Shown: positions 14,774 through 24,220 of the stretch, in pieces
Layout of the letters: each line of letters opens with the position of its first letter
How positions within the stretch are numbered: position 1 is the first letter of the stretch
Source: Pseudarthrobacter sp. L1SW
GTDB taxonomy: Bacteria; Actinomycetota; Actinomycetes; Actinomycetales; Micrococcaceae
Assembly: GCF_020809045.1 (NCBI RefSeq)
Contig: NZ_CP078079.1
Coordinates: forward strand, 3,286,001-3,350,000
Reading direction: 5' to 3'
DNA length: 64,000 nt
Notes under the pieces: model-generated
Database searches by the model: none
Told to the model about the DNA's origin: nothing
The model's input: only the letters and a program-made list of their open reading frames with translations
Position numbers and translations under genes: made by a program

Positions 14774-15277
14774 ATGGAATTCCTTCGCCAGCAACTGTTC
14801 AACATCATCGCGTTCGTGTTCCTGGGCCTTTTTGTAGCGGTCTGGGGCGCGGTGCTGCTGCGCGTCGGATTCTGGGTGCCGGACGGGCGGACGGTCGCGC
14901 CGCCCCTCAACGGAGCCCTGGTCACGGCGGCCGGAGTGCTCGCCACGTCCTTGAGTTCACTGACAGCGTCAGCCTTAGGATTCACCATCGCCGAGGTCCG
15001 CCGGGACGAGCTCCAGCGCGAGCCGGGCAGGCCATCAGGACCGGGGACCACGGCCAGCACCGTGGCCTTCAATCCTTCCGAGGTCACGGCCAGGCTGTCG
15101 GGGCGGATCGTCGCTGCCATCGTGGTCTACCTCGCGGTGGGCCTGGCTGTCCTGCTCCTCTGGCTGGCCAAGGGGACCGCATCCACAGACCTGATCGGCG
15201 CGTTCGCGTTGTCCCTGCTGGGCTGGCTCATCGGTGCCGCCGGGGTAGTGTTCCAGACGGAAAAGCCCAGCAGCTGA
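14774..15277 (+). CDS. Hypothetical membrane protein
   Basis: 167 aa with about four predicted membrane segments. One is near the N-terminus (IIAFVFLGLFVAVWGAVLL), one spans GALVTAAGVLATSLSSL, and two lie in the C-terminal part (IVAAIVVYLAVGLAVLLLW and IGAFALSLLGWLIGAAGVVF). A soluble basic loop separates the halves. A purine-rich GAGGGGTGGG precedes the ATG; GTG 14771 is an alternative. It diverges from the ArsR-type gene and converges with acuC. No family recognised. Confidence 0.6.
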   Translation: MEFLRQQLFNIIAFVFLGLFVAVWGAVLLRVGFWVPDGRTVAPPLNGALVTAAGVLATSLSSLTASALGFTIAEVRRDELQREPGRPSGPGTTASTVAFNPSEVTARLSGRIVAAIVVYLAVGLAVLLLWLAKGTASTDLIGAFALSLLGWLIGAAGVVFQTEKPSS

Positions 15278-15285
15278 CCCCGTAG

Positions 15286-16497
15286 TCAGTCAAACCACGG
15301 GTCCAGCCCATGCAGCGGGAAGACGGACTTCCGCGTAGCCATGACGGTCCGGTCCACGGCATCGTTCGGGTCGAAGCCCACTTCCCAGGACCGCCACCAG
15401 AGCTCCACGTCATCGCCCATCAGGAGGGGGGCGTCCGTGCCGAACTTCGCCAGCACATAGGCGCGCCAGTCCTCGGGGACGGGCGTTCGCAGCGGCACGG
15501 GCCGCCCTGACGCGATGGCAATCAGGTGGCTCCAAGACCGCGGGACCACGTCCGTGACGTTGTACCCGCCGCCCCCGGTGGCGATCCAGCGGTTGCCGCA
15601 GTGGCGGGCGGCAAGATTGCCGACGGCGGATGCGGCCTCGCGCTGCCCGTCGACGCTGAGGTTGAGGTGCGTCAGCGGGTCGTTGCGGTGGGAATCGCAC
15701 CCGTGCTGGCTGACGATCACCTCCGGCTGGAAAGCGGCCACCAGCTGCGGCACCACCGCGTGGAACGCCCGGAGCCAGCCGGCATCCCCCGTCCCCGAGG
15801 GCAGAGCTACGTTGACCGCCGTCCCTTCGGCCTGCGGACCGCCGATCTCGTTGGCGAATCCCGTCCCAGGGAAGAGCGTGAGGCCGCTCTCGTGCAGCGA
15901 AATGGTGAGCACGCGGGGATCATTCCAGAAGATGCTCTCCGTCCCGTCCCCGTGGTGGGCGTCGACGTCGATGTACGCCACCTTGCCAATCCCGCCGTCG
16001 AGCAGCTTCTGCACGGCAAGTGCAGCGTCGTTGTAGATACAGAACCCGCTGGCCCGCTCGCGGGCGGCATGGTGCATGCCGCCGCCGAAGTTGACCGCGT
16101 GCAGCGCGGAGCCGTCCAGGATCCGGGAGGCGGACAGCAGCGAACCGCCGGCGAGCCGGGCTGCGGCCTCGTGCATGCCCGCGAAGGCGGGATCATCTTC
16201 GGTGCCCAGCCCGCGGGCTTCGTCGGGCTCGCCGGGGTTGGCGCTGACCCTGCGGACCGCCGCAACAAAGTCCGCGGAATGCACTGACTCCAGATCGGCG
16301 TCGTCCGCCACTTCGGGCGCTTCCACCGCAACGTGGTCCAGGCCGAACAATCCGAGGCTGCCGGCCAGGCGGGCCGTCAGGTCCATCCGCTCCGGCGCCA
16401 TCGGATGGCCCGGGCCGAAATTGTAGGCGGTCATGTCGGAACTCCACGCCACCACCGTTGGGGGCGCGGGCTGGCTGAGACCCGGGAGGTATGTCAT
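15286..16497 (-). CDS. acuC: Acetoin utilisation protein AcuC / class I histone-deacetylase-fold deacetylase
   Basis: 403-aa Zn-dependent deacetylase fold. Zn ligands are visible in VDAHHGDGT (Asp and His) and SQHGCDSH (Asp). The catalytic His pair is in GGGMHHA, and the Gly-rich loop is ATGGGGYN. In Bacillus, AcuC deacetylates acetyl-CoA synthetase, and an acs gene lies 26 kb away here, though not linked. The ATG at 16497 follows a TTG three bases earlier; either may start. It diverges from the potassium transporter gene. Confidence 0.88.
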   Translation of the reverse strand: MTYLPGLSQPAPPTVVAWSSDMTAYNFGPGHPMAPERMDLTARLAGSLGLFGLDHVAVEAPEVADDADLESVHSADFVAAVRRVSANPGEPDEARGLGTEDDPAFAGMHEAAARLAGGSLLSASRILDGSALHAVNFGGGMHHAARERASGFCIYNDAALAVQKLLDGGIGKVAYIDVDAHHGDGTESIFWNDPRVLTISLHESGLTLFPGTGFANEIGGPQAEGTAVNVALPSGTGDAGWLRAFHAVVPQLVAAFQPEVIVSQHGCDSHRNDPLTHLNLSVDGQREAASAVGNLAARHCGNRWIATGGGGYNVTDVVPRSWSHLIAIASGRPVPLRTPVPEDWRAYVLAKFGTDAPLLMGDDVELWWRSWEVGFDPNDAVDRTVMATRKSVFPLHGLDPWFD

Positions 16498-16601
16498 CAA
16501 TCACAGGCTACCTGAGGCGGCAGCCCCTCCTGCCCGGCCATTACGCCGGCATTAGTGGTTTACTACTGAGGGAAGCAGTTTCGACCGAGGAAAAGCCACA
16601 C

Positions 16602-18035
16602 ATGACGCAAAGCCAGTCGAGGCCCCGGAACCCGGCCAGCTGGCATCCCGCAGCGCAGGAGCGGGAAGGCCTCTGGATCCTTACGCGGCTGCGCGACTTC
16701 ATTGACGACATCGCGAACACCTCCCCGGCCAGGCTCGCCCTGACCGTGTTCGCCGCCGTGTGCCTGGTGTTCACCCTCATCCTCTCGCTGCCGGTCTCCT
16801 CCGCCGCCGGCACCCCCACCCCGATCCACCAGGCGCTGTTCACGGCTGTTTCGGCCGTGTGCGTCACCGGCCTGACGGTGGTGTCGACGGCGGTCCACTG
16901 GTCCTTCTTCGGGCAGCTGGTGATCCTGGTGGGCGTCTTCATCGGAGGCCTGGGCACGCTGACGCTGGCCTCGTTGCTGGCCCTGATGGTCAGCAAGCGG
17001 CTGGGCGTGCGGGGCAAAATCATCGCGGCGGAATCCATGAACAACGCAGGCCGCCTGGGCGAGGTGGGCACCCTGCTGCGGATCGTCATCACAACATCGG
17101 TGGTGATCGAAGGGATCCTGGCGCTGGCCCTGGTCCCGCGGTTCCTCACCCTGGGTGAGCCGTTCTGGCAGTCAGTCTGGCACGGCATCTTCTACTCCAT
17201 CTCCGCCTTCAACAACGCAGGTTTCACCCCGCATTCGGACGGCATCGTGCCCTACGAAACGGACCTCTGGATCCTGGTGCCGCTGATGCTCGGCGTCTTC
17301 CTGGGCAGCCTCGGTTTCCCCGTGGTGATGGTCCTGCAGCAGAACGGGCTTAACTGGAAGAAATGGAATCTCCATACCAAGCTCACCATCCAGGTGTCCT
17401 TCATCCTCCTGTTTGCCGGCACTTTCCTGTGGGCCTTGATGGAGTGGGACAACCTGCGGACCATCGGAACCATGAATTTGGGCGACAAGGTGACGCACTC
17501 CCTGTTTGCCTCCGTCATGATGCGTTCCGGCGGCTTCAACCTGGTGGACCAGAACCAGATGGAATCCACCACCATGTTGTTGACCGACGCGCTGATGTTT
17601 GCCGGCGGCGGCTCGGCATCCACCGCCGGCGGCATCAAGGTCACCACCATCGCCGTGATGTTCCTGGCGATTGTGGCCGAGGCCAGGGGTGACGCCGACG
17701 TGCAGGTGTACGGCCGGACCATCCCGCAGGGCACCATGCGCGTTGCGATTTCCGTGATTGTGGCTGGCGCCACCCTGGTGTCCGTCTCCGCTTTCCTCCT
17801 GCTGCACATCAGCGGGGCGTCCCTGGACCGGGTGCTGTTCGAGACCATTTCAGCCTTCGCCACCGTGGGGCTCAGCACCAACCTCAGCGCGGAGGTGGCG
17901 CCGGCGGGCGTCTACGTCCTTGCCGGCCTGATGTTCGCCGGCCGCGTCGGCACCGTGACCCTTGCGGCCGCCCTGGCCCTCCGCCAGCGCAGCCAGTTGT
18001 ACCACTATCCCGAAGAGAGGCCCATCATTGGCTAG
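16602..18035 (+). CDS. ktrB: TrkH/KtrB-type potassium transporter membrane subunit
   Basis: 477-aa inner-membrane K+ translocating subunit with four pore-loop repeats. The filter glycines are visible in CVTGLT, NNAGF, RSGGFN and ATVGLS. The length and single-RCK partner favour a KtrB-type system. AGGA precedes the ATG at 16602; the first ~35 residues are cytosolic. The next gene overlaps its end by 8 bp, so the two subunits are translationally linked. Confidence 0.88.
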   Translation: MTQSQSRPRNPASWHPAAQEREGLWILTRLRDFIDDIANTSPARLALTVFAAVCLVFTLILSLPVSSAAGTPTPIHQALFTAVSAVCVTGLTVVSTAVHWSFFGQLVILVGVFIGGLGTLTLASLLALMVSKRLGVRGKIIAAESMNNAGRLGEVGTLLRIVITTSVVIEGILALALVPRFLTLGEPFWQSVWHGIFYSISAFNNAGFTPHSDGIVPYETDLWILVPLMLGVFLGSLGFPVVMVLQQNGLNWKKWNLHTKLTIQVSFILLFAGTFLWALMEWDNLRTIGTMNLGDKVTHSLFASVMMRSGGFNLVDQNQMESTTMLLTDALMFAGGGSASTAGGIKVTTIAVMFLAIVAEARGDADVQVYGRTIPQGTMRVAISVIVAGATLVSVSAFLLLHISGASLDRVLFETISAFATVGLSTNLSAEVAPAGVYVLAGLMFAGRVGTVTLAAALALRQRSQLYHYPEERPIIG

Positions 18036-18714
18036 TTCCCCAGACGCCCCACGGCGCCCCGCCCACAACGCTCCAGTGCTGGTGATCGGGCTGGGCCGCT
18101 TCGGTTCATCCACGGCAGAACAACTGGTGAAGCAGGGCCGGGAAGTCCTGGCCATTGAACGGGACCGGTCCCTGGTGCAGAAGTGGGCCCCGCTGCTGAC
18201 CCACGTGGTGGAGGCCGACGCCACCAACATCGATGCGCTCCGCCAACTCGGCGCACAGGAGTTCAGCTCCGCCGTCGTGGGCGTGGGCACGTCCATCGAG
18301 TCCTCCGTGCTGATCACTGTCAACTTGGTGGACCTAGGCATCGAGCACCTGTGGGTGAAGGCGATTACCCCCTCGCACGGCAAGATCCTCACGCGGATCG
18401 GAGCCAACCACGTGATCTATCCGGAGGCCGACGCCGGCGTCCGGGCAGCCCACCTGGTGTCCGGCCGGATGCTCGACTTCATCGAGTTCGACGACGACTT
18501 CGCGATCGTGAAAATGTACCCGCCGCGCGAAACGGTGGGGTTCACCCTGGACGAGTCAAAGGTCCGCTCCAAGTACGGCGTGACGATCGTGGGCGTGAAG
18601 TCGCCCGGCGAGGACTTCACGTATGCCCGTCCGGAGACCAAGGTGTCCTCCCGGGACATGCTGATCGTGTCCGGCCACGTGGACCTGCTGGAACGGTTCG
18701 CTGCCCGGCCTTGA
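18028..18714 (+). CDS. ktrA: KtrA/TrkA-type potassium uptake regulatory subunit
   Basis: 228-aa cytosolic gating ring subunit. The RCK-N Rossmann domain shows VIGLGRFG (residues about 20-27) and Glu in AIER for the nucleotide ribose. The RCK-C domain follows from about residue 150 (TVGFTLDESKVRSKYG). A single RCK pair marks it as KtrA-like. The start is TTG 18028, inside the end of ktrB, with AGAGAGG upstream; no ATG or GTG is well placed. It converges on proC with 8 bp between. Confidence 0.87.
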   Translation: MASSPDAPRRPAHNAPVLVIGLGRFGSSTAEQLVKQGREVLAIERDRSLVQKWAPLLTHVVEADATNIDALRQLGAQEFSSAVVGVGTSIESSVLITVNLVDLGIEHLWVKAITPSHGKILTRIGANHVIYPEADAGVRAAHLVSGRMLDFIEFDDDFAIVKMYPPRETVGFTLDESKVRSKYGVTIVGVKSPGEDFTYARPETKVSSRDMLIVSGHVDLLERFAARP

Positions 18715-18722
18715 CCTGGGGA

Positions 18723-19556
18723 TTAGCCGAGCTGCTTGGTGATTTCGGCTGCCCGCTCCGTAGCCGCGCGGGCCCCGGCCACAATGATGGCGGGAAGGCC
18801 CCGCTCGTCAAAGGTGGCGATGGCCCGTTCGGTGGTGCCGTTCGGGCTGGTCACGGCCCTGCGCAGCGCTGATGGATCCGCACCGGGCTCGGCCAGCATA
18901 TAGCCGGCTCCGGCCACGGTTTCCCTGGCCAGGAGAAGGGACAGTTCGGCATCCAGGCCCAATTCCCGGCCGGCTGCCGCCATCGCTTCCGCCAGATAGA
19001 ACGCGTAGGCGGGTCCAGAGCCGCTGATGGCCGAGACGGCGTCCACCTGCTCCTCGGGGACCTCCACCACCGTTCCCGCACCCTGCAGGACGTCCTTGAC
19101 CCTTTGAAGCTGCTCGGGCGTGCAGTTCGTCCCCGGCGACACGGACACCACGCCGCGGCCCAGCTTCGCGGGAGTATTGGGCATGGCGCGGACTACCGGC
19201 TGCCCCGGCGGCAGGGCGGCCTCGAGCTGGGCGATGGACACCGCGGCAGCCACGCTGACCACGACGGCGGTCGGCGAGAGGGAGCGGCTGATCTCACGGG
19301 CAAGTTCAATGATGCCGACAGGCTTGACGCCAAGGATGACGACGCCGGATCCCTTGGTTGCCTGTTTGTTGTTGTCCGGCTCCTCCTCACCGGCGATCGC
19401 GGTCACCCCGTGGTGCCGCTCGGCGAGTTCCGCGGCGCGCTCGGCACGCCGGACCGTGGCGACGACGTCCGCCGGGTCCGTCCCCGCTTCCAGCAGGCCA
19501 CTCAGAATTGCTTCGTTCATGGATCCACAGCCCAGGAAGGCGATTCGGTTGCTCAT
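18723..19556 (-). CDS. proC: Pyrroline-5-carboxylate reductase
   Basis: 277-aa enzyme, last step of proline synthesis. The N-terminal dinucleotide motif is FLGCGSMNEA. VILGVKP and RAMPNTPA are family marks, and the C-terminal SGSGPAYAF belongs to the substrate/dimer domain. The ATG at 19556 is chosen because homology begins there; the longer frame upstream is low complexity. In mycobacteria proC adjoins the HTH-bS22 pair, which here lies 16 kb away. Confidence 0.93.
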   Translation of the reverse strand: MSNRIAFLGCGSMNEAILSGLLEAGTDPADVVATVRRAERAAELAERHHGVTAIAGEEEPDNNKQATKGSGVVILGVKPVGIIELAREISRSLSPTAVVVSVAAAVSIAQLEAALPPGQPVVRAMPNTPAKLGRGVVSVSPGTNCTPEQLQRVKDVLQGAGTVVEVPEEQVDAVSAISGSGPAYAFYLAEAMAAAGRELGLDAELSLLLARETVAGAGYMLAEPGADPSALRRAVTSPNGTTERAIATFDERGLPAIIVAGARAATERAAEITKQLG

Positions 19557-19875
19557 GGCTCCATCATTACAGTTGGGCCCTGCCGGTGCCGAACTTGATG
19601 ACCAGGAGGTGGACATCCTTTTCTTCGGGGAACTCACTAAAAAACACTCACAGCTGGCTCACATGTAAGGCGCAGGTGCCTCACAAGTTGGGCTCCTAAC
19701 GTAGTAACTACCTCATTGAGGGTGCGAGTGATGCGGCAGGGATGGGGATTCCTGCCAGGGCACCGGTGGTCGGCAACAGGTTTTCCCCCATTTTCCTGTT
19801 GCGGACCCCGGTGCTTCCGCCTTTAACGGCCTGCCGGGATTTGACGTCCGCCATGGGCCCGCGGTCCGCAGCGCG
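19557..19875. other. Intergenic region between ppx and proC
   Basis: 319 bp without a clear gene. A hairpin GCAACAGG...CCTGTTGC spans 19773-19802 and may end the ppx transcript. A 37-codon frame at 19555-19668 (+) overlaps the proC start and has no recognisable product. TAATGAT just before proC may be its -10 region. Confidence 0.5.
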
Positions 19876-20865
19876 CTACGCCGGGGCTTCCACGACCTGC
19901 GGCGCCGCCACATGGGGGGCGGGCTCCAGCGGCCCGGAAAACACCAGCTGGTCCAGCCTGCGCAGAATCAGGCCCTCACGCAGGGCCCAGGGGCAGATCC
20001 GGAGTTTCTTGAACTTGAAGAGCTCCAGCGCGGCCTCGGCAACCAGTGCGCCGGCCAGCAGCTGGTGGGCACGTGCCTCGGAAACCCCCGGCAGGTGCAG
20101 GCGGTCCTCGGCCTTCATCGCCGAGATGCGCTGCGCCCATACTCCAAGGTCCGTTGCATGGAGCTCCCGCTTGACGTACGGGCCGGCCGCGCTCGGGGCC
20201 GCGCCGGCGATCCGGGCAAGGGAGCGGAAAGTCTTGGATGTTCCCGCCACAACGTTGGCACGGCCCAGCCCGTCGAATTCCCGCACGGCGGGCTTGAGGG
20301 TGGCCTGGATGTACCGCCGCAGTTCCTTGACGCTCTTGGCCGTCGGCGGGTCCTCGGACAGCCAGTCCCGGGTGAGCCTGCTGGCACCCAGCGGCACGGA
20401 GGTGGCGACTTCCGGAAGCTCGTCCTGGCCGAAGGCCATCTCGAAGGAGCCGCCGCCGATGTCCAGGTTGAGGATGGGCCCCGCGCCCCAGCCGTGCCAG
20501 CGCCTGACGGCGAAAAAGGTCATTGACGCTTCTTCGCTGCCGGTGAGCTCCTGCAGCGTGACGGTGGTTTCGTGCTTGACGCGCGCCAGGACCTCAGGGC
20601 CGTTGGTGGCCTCGCGGATGGCCGACGTACAGAAGGCCAGGAGGTCCTCGGCCTTGTGCCTGGCGGCAAACTCCCAGGCTTCCAGCACGAATTCGGTGAG
20701 CTCGTGCTGGCCGGCATCGCTGATGCTGCCGTCGGGTTCCAGGTACTGGACCAGGGACAGGGGGCGCTTGTGCGAGGCAAACGGCACTGGCCGCGCGCCG
20801 GGGTGCGCATCCACCAGGAGGAGATGGACAGTGTTTGACCCGATATCGAGGACGCCTAGCCGCAT
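19876..20865 (-). CDS. ppx: Ppx/GppA family exopolyphosphatase
   Basis: 329-aa sugar-kinase/Hsp70-fold phosphatase that trims polyphosphate or pppGpp. The phosphate loops are LDIGSNTVHL at residues 4-13 and LNLDIGGGSFEMAF near residue 135. This is the short actinobacterial form without the C-terminal HD domain, like Mtb Ppx1. It starts 7 bp after the SseB-like gene stop, so they probably form an operon. An AATAAT hexamer six bases before the ATG might also give a leaderless transcript. Confidence 0.88.
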   Translation of the reverse strand: MRLGVLDIGSNTVHLLLVDAHPGARPVPFASHKRPLSLVQYLEPDGSISDAGQHELTEFVLEAWEFAARHKAEDLLAFCTSAIREATNGPEVLARVKHETTVTLQELTGSEEASMTFFAVRRWHGWGAGPILNLDIGGGSFEMAFGQDELPEVATSVPLGASRLTRDWLSEDPPTAKSVKELRRYIQATLKPAVREFDGLGRANVVAGTSKTFRSLARIAGAAPSAAGPYVKRELHATDLGVWAQRISAMKAEDRLHLPGVSEARAHQLLAGALVAEAALELFKFKKLRICPWALREGLILRRLDQLVFSGPLEPAPHVAAPQVVEAPA

Positions 20866-20872
20866 GGTGCCA

Positions 20873-21292
20873 TTATTGCTCGTCGGCCCGCTTGAAGTCG
20901 CGCTTGATGTTGGCCACGCCCTCGGGGTTGATCTCGAACCCGTACGCCGCGCCCGGGTTGATGACCATGCCAAGCTCGTCGCCGATGTTCGCGATGATGG
21001 CTGCGCCCTGGGTGCCAAGCACGTTCGGCGCCGCTTCGAGGTACTGCTGGTCCACGCGGCTGGGGTGCGAGAAGACGGCAAGGACGGGGTCGCCGTCGGC
21101 ATTGCCCAGGACCAGCGGCTCCACCTGGGAGTCCTCGCCCTCGATGCCGTCCGAACTGATGATGTAGACCTCGCTGTTCAGGAAGGACAGGATGACGTCC
21201 ACGGGGCTCGCATCAGGCTGCCCGCCCTTGGCGAGCTTCTCCTCGAGGTCGTTCAGGGGCGTAGTGTCATCAATTCCGGGCTGTTCAGTCAT
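20873..21292 (-). CDS. SseB-family protein
   Basis: 139-aa soluble protein resembling the SseB N-terminal domain that is common in actinobacteria outside any type III secretion system. Signature stretches are VDVILSFLNSEVYI near the start and GAAYGFEINPEGVANIKRDF near the end. It is the first gene of a probable pair with ppx. Its biochemical role is unknown; the SseB name reflects homology only. Confidence 0.7.
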   Translation of the reverse strand: MTEQPGIDDTTPLNDLEEKLAKGGQPDASPVDVILSFLNSEVYIISSDGIEGEDSQVEPLVLGNADGDPVLAVFSHPSRVDQQYLEAAPNVLGTQGAAIIANIGDELGMVINPGAAYGFEINPEGVANIKRDFKRADEQ

Positions 21293-21357
21293 CCCCCTAC
21301 CCGATCACGATCCGATGCCGCATGCAAACATATGTGCTGGCATGCGGGCCACCTGCG

Positions 21358-24084
21358 CTATTTCTTCGCCGTTGCCTTCTTCTTGGCCGGCGCCTTGCGG
21401 GCGGCAGTGCGCTTCACCGGACCCTTGGCACGCTTCTCCGCCAGCAGTTCCACGGCCTGTTCGCGGGTCAGTTCCTCCAGGGAGGTAGCGCGGGGCACGG
21501 TGATGTTGGTGACCCCGTCCGTGATGTAGGGGCCGAAGCGGCCTTCCTTCACCACGATGTTCTTCTCCGACACCGGGTCCGGGCCGAACTCCGCCAGCGG
21601 TGGGACGGCGGCACGGGCACCGCGCTGCTTCGGCTGGGAATAGATCTCCAGCGCCTGCTCCAGCGTGATGGTGAAGATCTCCTCCTCGGAGCCGATGGAC
21701 CGGGAATCCGTCCCCTTCTTCAGGTAGGGCCCGAACCGGCCGTTCTGCACCGTGATGAGGTTGCCTTCGGCGTCCTCGCCCAGGACCCGGGGCAGGCTCA
21801 TCAGCTGCAGCGCCTCGTCCAGGGTCACCGACTCGACGGTCATGGACTTGAACAGCGAGCCTGTGCGCGGCTTGGCCTTGACCGGCTTCTTGGGCGGCTT
21901 GGGCTTGCCGTTCTTGTAGTACTCCACCGGCTGGGCGGCGATCTGTTCCTCGGTCATCTCGGGGATGACCTCGGTGACGTATGCGCCGTAGCGGCCGTTC
22001 TTTGCGACGACGGTGTGCCCGGTGTGCGGGTCCGTGCCCAGCACGCGTTCCTCGGGGGCGGCGGTCTCCATCAGCTCAATGGCCTTGGCGGCGGTCAGCT
22101 CGTCCGGCGCGAGGTCCTCGGGCACGTTGGCGCGGGCCGACTCCACGATCTCGCCTGTCTTCGGGTCAACCGTGGCTGCGGAGCTTTCCAGGTACGGGCC
22201 GAACTTGCCCACCCGGAGCGTGATCTGGTCCGTGATGGGGATGGAGTTGATTTCCCGCGCGTCGATTTCGCCGAGGTTGTTCACGATGCTCAGCAGGCCC
22301 GGATCGGAATCTTCACCAAAGTAGAAGTGCCGCAGCCAGGAAGCGCCCACGGCCTGCCCGTTGGCGATCTTGTCCAGGTCGCCTTCCATGTCCGCGGTGA
22401 ACTCGTAGTCCACGTAGTCGCTGAAATGCTGCTCCAGCAGGCGGATCACCGAGAAGGCGATCCAGCTGGGCACCAGGGCCGAGCCCTGCTTCCGGACGTA
22501 GCCGCGGTCCTGGATGGTGGAGATGGTGGAGGCGTAGGTGGACGGGCGGCCGATGCCCTTCTTCTCCAGCTCCGCCGTCAGCGAGGCTTCCGTGTAGCGC
22601 GGCGGCGGCGAGGTTTCGTGGCCAACCGCCACGATCTCGGATGCGGCCAGCGAATCACCCTTGGCCACATTGGGAAGGCGGCGGGCTTCGTCCGAATCGT
22701 CGTCGCCGCGGGTCTCGTCCTTGCCTTCCTCATAGGCGGCAAGGAAGCCGGGGAACGTGATCACGGTGCCGGACGCGGAGAACTCAGCGTCACGCCCGTC
22801 CGCAGCGACGGCACCCAGCCGGATGGTCGCCGTCGAGCCCTTGGCGTCAGCCATCTGGGAGGCGACGGTGCGCTTCCAGATCAGTTCGTAGAGCCGGAAT
22901 TCGTCGCCGGAGAGCTGCTTGGCCACCTGGGCCGGGGTGCGGAAGGAGTCGCCGGCGGGACGGATGGCCTCGTGTGCTTCCTGCGCGTTCGCTGCCTTGC
23001 CGGTGTACACGCGCGGGGACTGCGGGATGTATTCGGGACCGTACAGCTCCGAAGCCTGGCGGCGGGCGGCCGTGACAGCTTCATCACTCAGGGCCGATGA
23101 GTCCGTACGCATATAGGTGATGTAGCCGTTTTCGTACAGCCGCTGGGCCACCTGCATGGTGCTCTTGGAGGAGAAGCGCAGCTTGCGGCCTGCTTCCTGC
23201 TGCAGGGTGGAAGTGGTGAACGGCGCGGCGGGACGGCGGGTGTACGGCTTCGTATCAACGGACCGGACGCGGAACTCGGCGTCCTGCAGCCCTGCTGCAA
23301 GGGAGGTTGCCAGCTCCTCGTTGAGGTGCGCGACGTTCTTCGAGGTGAGGACGCCGTCGTCGTTGAAGTCCCGCCCGCTGGCCACCTTGGCGCCGTCCAC
23401 GGCGGCCAGCTTGGCTTTGAAGGACCCGGCGTCTGCGCCGAACTGGCCGGTGAGGTCCCAGTACGAGGCGGCCTTGAACGCCATCCGCTCGCGCTCCCGG
23501 TCCACCACCATGCGGGTCACCACGGACTGCACGCGGCCGGCGGACAGGCCGCGGGCCACCTTGCGCCACAGGACCGGGGAAATTTCGTAGCCGTAGAGAC
23601 GGTCCAGGACGCGGCGGGTCTCCTGGGCATCCACGAGGGCGGAATCGACGTCGCGCAGGTTGCCCATGGCGCGCTGGATGGCTTCCTTGGTGATTTCGCC
23701 GAACGTCATCCGGTACACGGGGACCTTGGGCTTGAGCACTTCGAGCAGGTGCCACGCGATGGCTTCGCCCTCGCGGTCCCCATCGGTTGCGAGGTAAAGT
23801 TCGTCGGCGTCCTTGAGCGCGGCCTTGAGCTCAGTCACCTTTTTCTTTTTGTCCGGGGACACCACGTAGTACGGCTTGAAGTCGTGGTCAATGTCGACGG
23901 CGAACTTGCCTACCGAGGTCTTCTTCAGCTCAGCGGGGAGTTCGGACGGCTGGGGAAGGTCGCGGATGTGACCAATGGAGGCCTCTACGATGAAGCCCTC
24001 GCCGAGGTACTTGGCGATGGTCTTGCTCTTGGCCGGAGACTCCACAATCACGAGTTTCTTGCCGGTTTTGGCCTTGCTTGGCAC
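21358..24084 (-). CDS. topA: DNA topoisomerase I (type IA)
   Basis: 908-aa enzyme that relaxes negative supercoils. The TOPRIM domain starts with VIVESPAKSKTIAKYLG, and the acidic triad region is YLATDGDREGEAIAWH. The active-site Tyr324 is in YITYMRTDS. As in other actinobacteria the C-terminal half lacks zinc fingers. It carries repeated GRFGPY-type modules (four are visible) and ends in a Lys/Ala tail (KAPAKKKATAKK) that binds DNA. GTG 24084 is chosen, with GGAG upstream; the codons before it are not homologous. Confidence 0.95.
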   Translation of the reverse strand: MPSKAKTGKKLVIVESPAKSKTIAKYLGEGFIVEASIGHIRDLPQPSELPAELKKTSVGKFAVDIDHDFKPYYVVSPDKKKKVTELKAALKDADELYLATDGDREGEAIAWHLLEVLKPKVPVYRMTFGEITKEAIQRAMGNLRDVDSALVDAQETRRVLDRLYGYEISPVLWRKVARGLSAGRVQSVVTRMVVDRERERMAFKAASYWDLTGQFGADAGSFKAKLAAVDGAKVASGRDFNDDGVLTSKNVAHLNEELATSLAAGLQDAEFRVRSVDTKPYTRRPAAPFTTSTLQQEAGRKLRFSSKSTMQVAQRLYENGYITYMRTDSSALSDEAVTAARRQASELYGPEYIPQSPRVYTGKAANAQEAHEAIRPAGDSFRTPAQVAKQLSGDEFRLYELIWKRTVASQMADAKGSTATIRLGAVAADGRDAEFSASGTVITFPGFLAAYEEGKDETRGDDDSDEARRLPNVAKGDSLAASEIVAVGHETSPPPRYTEASLTAELEKKGIGRPSTYASTISTIQDRGYVRKQGSALVPSWIAFSVIRLLEQHFSDYVDYEFTADMEGDLDKIANGQAVGASWLRHFYFGEDSDPGLLSIVNNLGEIDAREINSIPITDQITLRVGKFGPYLESSAATVDPKTGEIVESARANVPEDLAPDELTAAKAIELMETAAPEERVLGTDPHTGHTVVAKNGRYGAYVTEVIPEMTEEQIAAQPVEYYKNGKPKPPKKPVKAKPRTGSLFKSMTVESVTLDEALQLMSLPRVLGEDAEGNLITVQNGRFGPYLKKGTDSRSIGSEEEIFTITLEQALEIYSQPKQRGARAAVPPLAEFGPDPVSEKNIVVKEGRFGPYITDGVTNITVPRATSLEELTREQAVELLAEKRAKGPVKRTAARKAPAKKKATAKK

Positions 24085-24220
24085 GGTGCTCCTACAGAAA
24101 AAGGTTGCTCGGGCAGATGCGCCCATACTGGCCTAGTTCACCATATTTTGCAGAAATGTGCGCATCCATGTGGAAAAGAGGGGGATTGGCCGGACGGCCT
24201 TCAGCGCCCGGATCCCCGCC

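Noticed and set aside
19555..19668. 37-codon frame divergent from proC
   Set aside because: Overlaps the proC start, has no ribosome-binding site and no recognisable product.
21322..23100. 592-codon open frame antisense to topA
   Set aside because: Shadow of topA; composition unlike real proteins here.
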